Shown here: positions 30,183 through 34,166 of the stretch, one piece after another
Numbering within the stretch: the stretch's first letter is position 1
Layout: each line of letters opens with the position of its first letter
Origin: an uncultured bacterium
Lineage (GTDB): Bacteria > Actinomycetota > Coriobacteriia > Coriobacteriales > Eggerthellaceae
Assembly: GCA_905215035.1 (NCBI GenBank)
Contig: CAJMOJ010000012.1
Location: forward strand, 1 to 34,166
Direction: 5' to 3'
Length of the DNA stretch: 34,166 bases
The notes under the pieces: generated by a model
Databases searched by the model: none
The model's input: the letters and a program-made list of their open reading frames with translations, nothing else
Told to the model about the DNA's origin: nothing
Translations under genes and position numbers: made by a program

Positions 30183-31730
30183 TTATTGGAATGTCTTTTC
30201 CGTACGAGCATGATCATGCTGAGCGTCATAGCGCGCTTTGGCGTCAGTAAACCACAACTTCATTTCTTGAGCGAGTGCCTCATGGTATTTATCAGGCACG
30301 GTCTCTGAAAGCTCATGATAAATCTCGTTCATGGCGTGATACACCGTTTGAAAAGACTCATGGCTGAGTGCGTGTTCAATATGAGCAACAGCAGCATCGT
30401 GGATGGAGTTTCGCACCCGTTCATCATGAATAACCTCTTCAATGTCCATATGCCGCGCATCATCAATCATTTTGCCGATCTGTCTATGATCATCAAGCGT
30501 ATGAAGATAATTCTTGGGATTTTTCGCAATCTCTTTTGCAGCAATGACGGGATGCATATCAGCTACCCGATACGTGATGGAGGCAAGAAGTGGCATGATG
30601 AGCACGGTGATGGCACCAGCAAAAATCAATACTGAAGCAATTTCTTGCGACATTGTTCCCGCACTCACCGCAACACTGGTAACTGCAACAATCAAAGGCA
30701 GTGCCGTTGTACAGTACAAAGAAACCGACAAGCGACCATTAAGTGACATGGTGTTATCTGTTTTAGGAAAAGACAGCGCAATAAAAATGGGAAGTCCTCG
30801 AATAAACAAGAGCAACAGCATAAAACCCACTAACACAAGAGGCTCAGCAAAGATTGCAGCAAAATCAATCGAGGTTCCTGACACGACAAAAAAGATCGGG
30901 ATAAAGAATCCATATCCAATACCTTGAAGTTTTTCCTCTAAAACATCATTTCCCTCTGGCAAAATAGCACGCAATACAAAACCTGCTGCAAAAGCGCCTA
31001 AAACAATATCAAGATCAAAGATCGCCGAAATGGCAACAAGAAGAACTAGTAAAAGCACGGTCAGACGGACAAAACTTTGCGAGGTGGTTTGCGCACTTTC
31101 AGTAAACCATTCATATATCTTGCCTCCAGCCATACGAACACGCGTACCTAACAGCGCAACTACTACTGCAATAAGCACAAAGACAAGCAGAATAATCATA
31201 GTTAACCATGTTGCGCGCGTGGTGAGCAAAAGAGCCATGGCCACAACGGGACACAACTCACCCCATGTCCCATACGACAACACCGCATTGCCAACGGGAG
31301 TTCCCATCAGCTGACGCTCTTGCAAAATAGGAAGGATCGTTCCAAGCGCTGTTGTAACCAGCGCAATAGTAACAGCAAGAACATCAAAGCTCACTTTTGC
31401 AACCAGCGATAGACCCATCATCACACCATACGCAACTCCAAATGAAACTACCCAAGTGAGAAATCCTCGTCGTCCCTGCTTATTTGTCAAATTGGCAGGA
31501 CTAATCTCAAAGCCAGCAAAAAGAAACAAGAAAGCAAGTCCAAGATCTGAAATAAGTTGAATTGCTTCATCGACCTGGATCAGTCCTGCAGCATTCGATC
31601 CCAAAAAAGCGCCTGCAAAAAGAAGAATCACAATTTCAGGAACCGCTCGTTTAGGAATAATGCGCGTGATAAGAGGGGCTATCGCAGCAATAGCAACAAT
31701 AATCGTAAGAGAGATAAAATCCAGCGTCAC
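30183..31730 (-). CDS. CPA2-family cation:proton antiporter (KefB/NapA-like)
   Basis: 515 residues from the GTG at 31730, chosen for AGGAGGGG five bases upstream; an ATG at 31760 precedes this site. About twelve or thirteen membrane segments up to residue 400: PEIVILLFAGAFLGSN, LGLAFLFLFAGFEISP (helix 2-3 motif of CPA2) and VLGAFAAGFVLRAILPEG are recognisable. The last 115 residues are cytoplasmic, helical, His/Asp/Glu-rich, without the TrkA-N nucleotide-binding domain of KefB/C. It exchanges Na+ or K+ for H+ across the membrane for pH or salt balance. Divergent from the ClC gene, which suggests joint ion homeostasis. Confidence 0.88.
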   Translation of the reverse strand: MTLDFISLTIIVAIAAIAPLITRIIPKRAVPEIVILLFAGAFLGSNAAGLIQVDEAIQLISDLGLAFLFLFAGFEISPANLTNKQGRRGFLTWVVSFGVAYGVMMGLSLVAKVSFDVLAVTIALVTTALGTILPILQERQLMGTPVGNAVLSYGTWGELCPVVAMALLLTTRATWLTMIILLVFVLIAVVVALLGTRVRMAGGKIYEWFTESAQTTSQSFVRLTVLLLVLLVAISAIFDLDIVLGAFAAGFVLRAILPEGNDVLEEKLQGIGYGFFIPIFFVVSGTSIDFAAIFAEPLVLVGFMLLLLFIRGLPIFIALSFPKTDNTMSLNGRLSVSLYCTTALPLIVAVTSVAVSAGTMSQEIASVLIFAGAITVLIMPLLASITYRVADMHPVIAAKEIAKNPKNYLHTLDDHRQIGKMIDDARHMDIEEVIHDERVRNSIHDAAVAHIEHALSHESFQTVYHAMNEIYHELSETVPDKYHEALAQEMKLWFTDAKARYDAQHDHARTEKTFQ

Positions 31731-31902
31731 AAGTACCCCTCCTACCTCGTAATGATGCACTTCATCAGTAAAATCTTATTTAATGCCTTATCAGTAAGAC
31801 CTTTTTAGTTTAGGACCTTTTAGGCAACTTTATTTCCTCACACAGCAACAGTTTCTTTCCAATCAGGTGACGAGATTTTGTTACAAGCAAAACAAGATCG
31901 GC

Positions 31903-31962
31903 AGTATTGCAATACTGAATAGTGCAATAGTAAAAACAACAGAAAGCAATTACTAGTAATTG
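31903..31962. promoter_or_regulatory. Two perfect palindromes in the CPA2-ClC divergent region
   Basis: AGTATTGCAATACT (31903-31916) and CAATTACTAGTAATTG (31947-31962) are perfect palindromes of 14 and 16 bp. A half-site TGCAATA (31923-31929) pairs with TATTGCA in the first. The gene-free stretch 31731-32052 also has two direct copies of ATCAGTAA (31764-31771, 31790-31797) near the CPA2 start. These are probable operator sites; no strong promoter boxes are clear and no fluoride riboswitch is seen. Confidence 0.45.
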
Positions 31963-32052
31963 GAACAATGCCAACCAAATACTGCAGTTGCTAACGTAGT
32001 CAAGCGTTTCCCAATTTGATCGCTGCACTACAAGTTTCAAGTGAGGACCTTC

Positions 32053-33519
32053 ATGAAGTTACCTACGCTCGAAAAAGGACAAGTTGTTCGCCATACCCTT
32101 TTTGGCATTGTTATGGGTGTTGTAGGCGCAGGAGCCTCTATCTTGCTCTGCATCTGCATCGATGCTGCCTATAAGGTAAATCAGGCCTACCCTTGGACTC
32201 TGTTTTTACTCCCCGTTCTTGGTATTGTCTCGATTTTCTTATATAAGGCACTCGATCTGAATGTCTATCTTTCTACAGGCCACGTTGTGGATTCTATACG
32301 TAAAAACAGAGTAGTTTCTGCTTTTCTTGCACCAGGTATTCTTTTAGGAACCTGTTTGTCTGTTCTTGGCGGTGGATCAGTCGGTAAAGAGTCTGCTGCA
32401 CTGCAAATGGGAGCATCGTTGGGCGAAACTATTGGTAGGCCATTTAAACTCAAAGCAATACGCAGTGATAAACAACATAATGTCCAATATGGATATGCTG
32501 CAGCAACGGGAATGGCAGCAACCTTTTCTGCCTTATTTTTTGCGCCACTCGGATCAGCCTTTTTTGTATGGGAGCTTTCGCGTTACAAGGGAAGCATCAC
32601 CCATCATTTTCCCTCATTACTCCTTGCATGCTTTATCGGCGCAGGGATCAGCCGAGCAGTTGGTATTGGCGATATCATCCCTCAAGCACCAATTCCGGAT
32701 CTAACTATCCATATGATTTTTTTATCGCTTCTCGTATCAATTTTGTGTGGTGTTGCGGGAGCGCTTTTTGGAACCATCTTACGAAAAACCCAACATGTCA
32801 ATGAGCGCCTTATAAAAAATCCTTATCTTTCCATTTTAATTGGCGGCGGCATCTTTATCGCTCTTGTTTATTGCAACAATTGGACCGCCTTTGAGGGCAT
32901 GGGTGGCAATCTTCTCACTCAAGCAATGGCAGGAAATGCTGGCACGTGGGACTTTGCCATCAAGGCACTCCTTACCATTATTGCTCTTGGCTTTTGCTAC
33001 AAAGGCGGCGAGATCATGCCGATGTTTACTATAGGCACTTTATTGGGATGTACGCTCGGAGGCATCATTGGTATACCAGCTCCCTTTGCAGCTGCAATTG
33101 GATTAGCTACCTTTTTTTGCGGCGCAACACGTTGCCCTCTTGCCGCTTTCTTTATTGGCGTAGAAACCTTTGGTCTCGCCGCTCTTCCCTATCTAGCCCT
33201 TGGTGTCTTTTGCGCATATGCTGCGAGTTTTGATTTTGGCATCTATGGTCATGGCGCTGCACGTGAAATGGGGCATCGCCTCCATAACACTCGATTTAGC
33301 AACATTGCAAAGTTGGCAAGTAAAGCGACTGCTACGACTGAACCTGATCCGCACGCTTACAAAGAACCCTTCGATGCGGTTCTTGATCCTAGACGCTTTA
33401 TGACAAAAGAGGAAGAAGCCCTTCTCGCTCAAGCAGAGGCCGCACGGGCAAAAACAGGAGCCGAACAGACCAAAACAGCACAAACTAAAACCAGACCAGA
33501 CCAAGACCACCAAAGTTAA
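32053..33519 (+). CDS. ClC-family anion channel/antiporter, non-canonical (CLC-F-like motifs)
   Basis: 488 residues from the ATG at 32053 with TGAGGA five bases upstream; a GTG at 32041 would add four. About ten or more membrane helices. The gating-glutamate motif is GSVGKESA (E113 conserved; Gly-Pro of the usual GREGP replaced by Ser-Ala). The second filter motif is KGGEIMPMFTIG (317-328) instead of the usual GGIFAP. The first motif GSGIP, with the chloride-coordinating serine, is absent. KGGE..P resembles the F-/H+ antiporter branch (CLC-F). So fluoride or another anion export is possible. The C-terminal 40 residues are cytoplasmic, charged, with Lys-Thr repeats. Divergent from the CPA2 antiporter. 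Confidence 0.85.
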   Translation: MKLPTLEKGQVVRHTLFGIVMGVVGAGASILLCICIDAAYKVNQAYPWTLFLLPVLGIVSIFLYKALDLNVYLSTGHVVDSIRKNRVVSAFLAPGILLGTCLSVLGGGSVGKESAALQMGASLGETIGRPFKLKAIRSDKQHNVQYGYAAATGMAATFSALFFAPLGSAFFVWELSRYKGSITHHFPSLLLACFIGAGISRAVGIGDIIPQAPIPDLTIHMIFLSLLVSILCGVAGALFGTILRKTQHVNERLIKNPYLSILIGGGIFIALVYCNNWTAFEGMGGNLLTQAMAGNAGTWDFAIKALLTIIALGFCYKGGEIMPMFTIGTLLGCTLGGIIGIPAPFAAAIGLATFFCGATRCPLAAFFIGVETFGLAALPYLALGVFCAYAASFDFGIYGHGAAREMGHRLHNTRFSNIAKLASKATATTEPDPHAYKEPFDAVLDPRRFMTKEEEALLAQAEAARAKTGAEQTKTAQTKTRPDQDHQS

Positions 33520-33568
33520 GATCACTGAAGTCCAATGGGAAACAGACACAAAACCTACTTGAGAAAAA

Positions 33569-33850
33569 CTAAGCAATGCCCCGCTTTACTGTACGTTTTT
33601 TACGTTTGGGTGGTTCAACGGGTTCTCTAAAATCAAGCATAAGTTGTTCTTGGCCCTGCACCGATTCGTCGGCACGCTCAATATCTTTGACCGTCCAAGA
33701 AACTGCTTCTTTTCCATAGATCTCAAGCATTTTATAACGTGCATCTTGGATGTTGTGCTTTGACCCCGCACGATGCTCGCTCTCAAATTCTATCGTTGAT
33801 GTTTTGGGCGCTTCTCCTCGGGGAGAAACAATTGTTGCACGATATTTCAT
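33569..33850 (-). CDS. Small basic-tailed hypothetical protein
   Basis: 93 residues, ATG with AGGAGA upstream. The first half is beta-rich (MKYRATIVSPRGEAPKTSTI), the middle is helical (NIQDARYKMLEIYGKEAVSW), and the tail is basic and proline-containing (PPKRKKRTVKRG). No Cys and no membrane segment. The tail could bind nucleic acid. I recognise no family. Convergent with the ClC gene (49 bases between stops). Confidence 0.65.
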   Translation of the reverse strand: MKYRATIVSPRGEAPKTSTIEFESEHRAGSKHNIQDARYKMLEIYGKEAVSWTVKDIERADESVQGQEQLMLDFREPVEPPKRKKRTVKRGIA

Positions 33851-33888
33851 GAACTACATTCTCCTATAAGGCGCTTAGATGCTTTATC

Positions 33889-33948
33889 CGTACCGAAATC
33901 GCTCGTACTGAAATCTCTCGTACTGAAATCTCTCGTACTGAAATCTCT
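33889..33948. repeat. Four tandem 15-bp repeats
   Basis: The unit CGTACTGAAATCTCT occurs four times head to tail; the first copy differs at two bases (CGTACCGAAATCGCT), the other three are identical. It lies 39 bases upstream of the start of the minus-strand hypothetical gene. In frame it would read Arg-Thr-Glu-Ile-Ser repeats, but no start codon serves that frame, so it is non-coding: an iteron-like binding array or a slippage expansion. Confidence 0.7.
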
Positions 33949-34029
33949 CTTTTCGTTCTCTATCTCTCTATCATTAGGCAAACACACGACTAGTGTTTCC
34001 CTACCATCATGCCATCTACCGATTAACGT

Positions 34030-34048
34030 AAGTACGCTTACCGTACTT
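34030..34048. repeat. Perfect hairpin near the right edge
   Basis: AAGTACG and CGTACTT form a 7-bp stem with loop CTTAC. No T-run follows. Possibly an operator for a gene outside the window. Confidence 0.4.
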
Positions 34049-34166
34049 GAGCAAATAAACTATTTTGCATTTAGTAACGTAGAAATTTACCACCTTAAAC
34101 ACCGGTTATCTTGGTGGACACAAAGCAAAACAGACACGATCGCACAAGAAGTTGAGGTTAGATTAT

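Larger units (their letters stand above)
33851..34166. other. Gene-free right end of window
   Basis: No ORF I can support on either strand. It contains four 15-bp tandem repeats and a perfect hairpin (both listed) and a partial CCACC/GGTGG stem near 34090-34117. It may hold promoters for the minus-strand hypothetical gene and for a gene beyond the edge. Confidence 0.5.

Noticed and set aside
31761..32052. Fluoride riboswitch before the CLC-F-like gene
   Set aside because: No GGCGAUGG-type core or CUGAUG segment on the coding strand.
33889..33948. CRISPR-like repeat array
   Set aside because: Units are contiguous 15-mers without spacers, and no cas gene is in the window.

Overview
The window reads as an ordinary bacterial chromosome segment of moderate G+C. 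It has compact genes, good Shine-Dalgarno sites, several GTG/TTG starts and a Gram-positive-type LexA box (CGAAC-N4-GTACG). The gene set fits a Gram-positive anaerobe or facultative anaerobe: anaerobic ThiH-type thiamine synthesis, a radical-SAM DNA repair pair, flavodoxin-fold reductases, MATE and MFS efflux, CPA2 and ClC ion transport. My best guess is an actinobacterium of class Coriobacteriia, with Firmicutes as the alternative; this is inferred from content, not from a marker gene.

Left edge (1-3467, minus strand): a two-gene McrBC-like restriction system, visibly richer in A+T than the rest. It consists of an AAA+ NTPase with a long central coiled coil and, overlapping it by 26 bases, a DUF2357-type McrC-like nuclease subunit cut off by the window edge. 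It is the one clear accessory or defence locus here.

3600-12800: an AEC permease; a MarR regulator with two identical operator palindromes over its own promoter, followed by a MATE efflux pump; an Fe-S flavoprotein; an SDR; a ZIP metal transporter; and an MFS (DHA2) efflux protein fused to two CBS domains, preceded by a leader with a short ORF and a strong terminator. Then come a probable 42-residue membrane peptide and a membrane protein with a split zinc ribbon.

12800-19500: an azoreductase-like flavoprotein; a deoxyinosine-type DNA glycosylase; an SDR facing a MarR-like regulator; a YgjP-type metallopeptidase; a DNA-repair radical SAM protein with a helix-hairpin-helix translationally coupled to its DUF4130 partner, both behind a LexA-like box and a perfect palindrome; and a small hypothetical protein.

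19500-24750 (minus): the mtnA-tcdA-tatD operon, a small acidic protein with a strong terminator, and an ABC1/UbiB-family kinase-like protein.

24750-30070 (plus): an ATP-grasp ligase, two strong hairpins (the second a canonical terminator only 38 bases before the thiS start), then thiS-thiF-thiG-thiH-tenI. These genes make the thiazole half of thiamine: ThiF adenylates ThiS, ThiH makes dehydroglycine from tyrosine, ThiG forms the thiazole and TenI aromatises it. No TPP-riboswitch signature is visible.

30180-34166: a CPA2 antiporter and a ClC-family anion transporter with non-canonical motifs, divergently transcribed around two perfect palindromes; a small hypothetical gene; and a terminal gene-free stretch with four 15-bp tandem repeats. 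I saw no rRNA, tRNA, CRISPR array, integrase or transposase.
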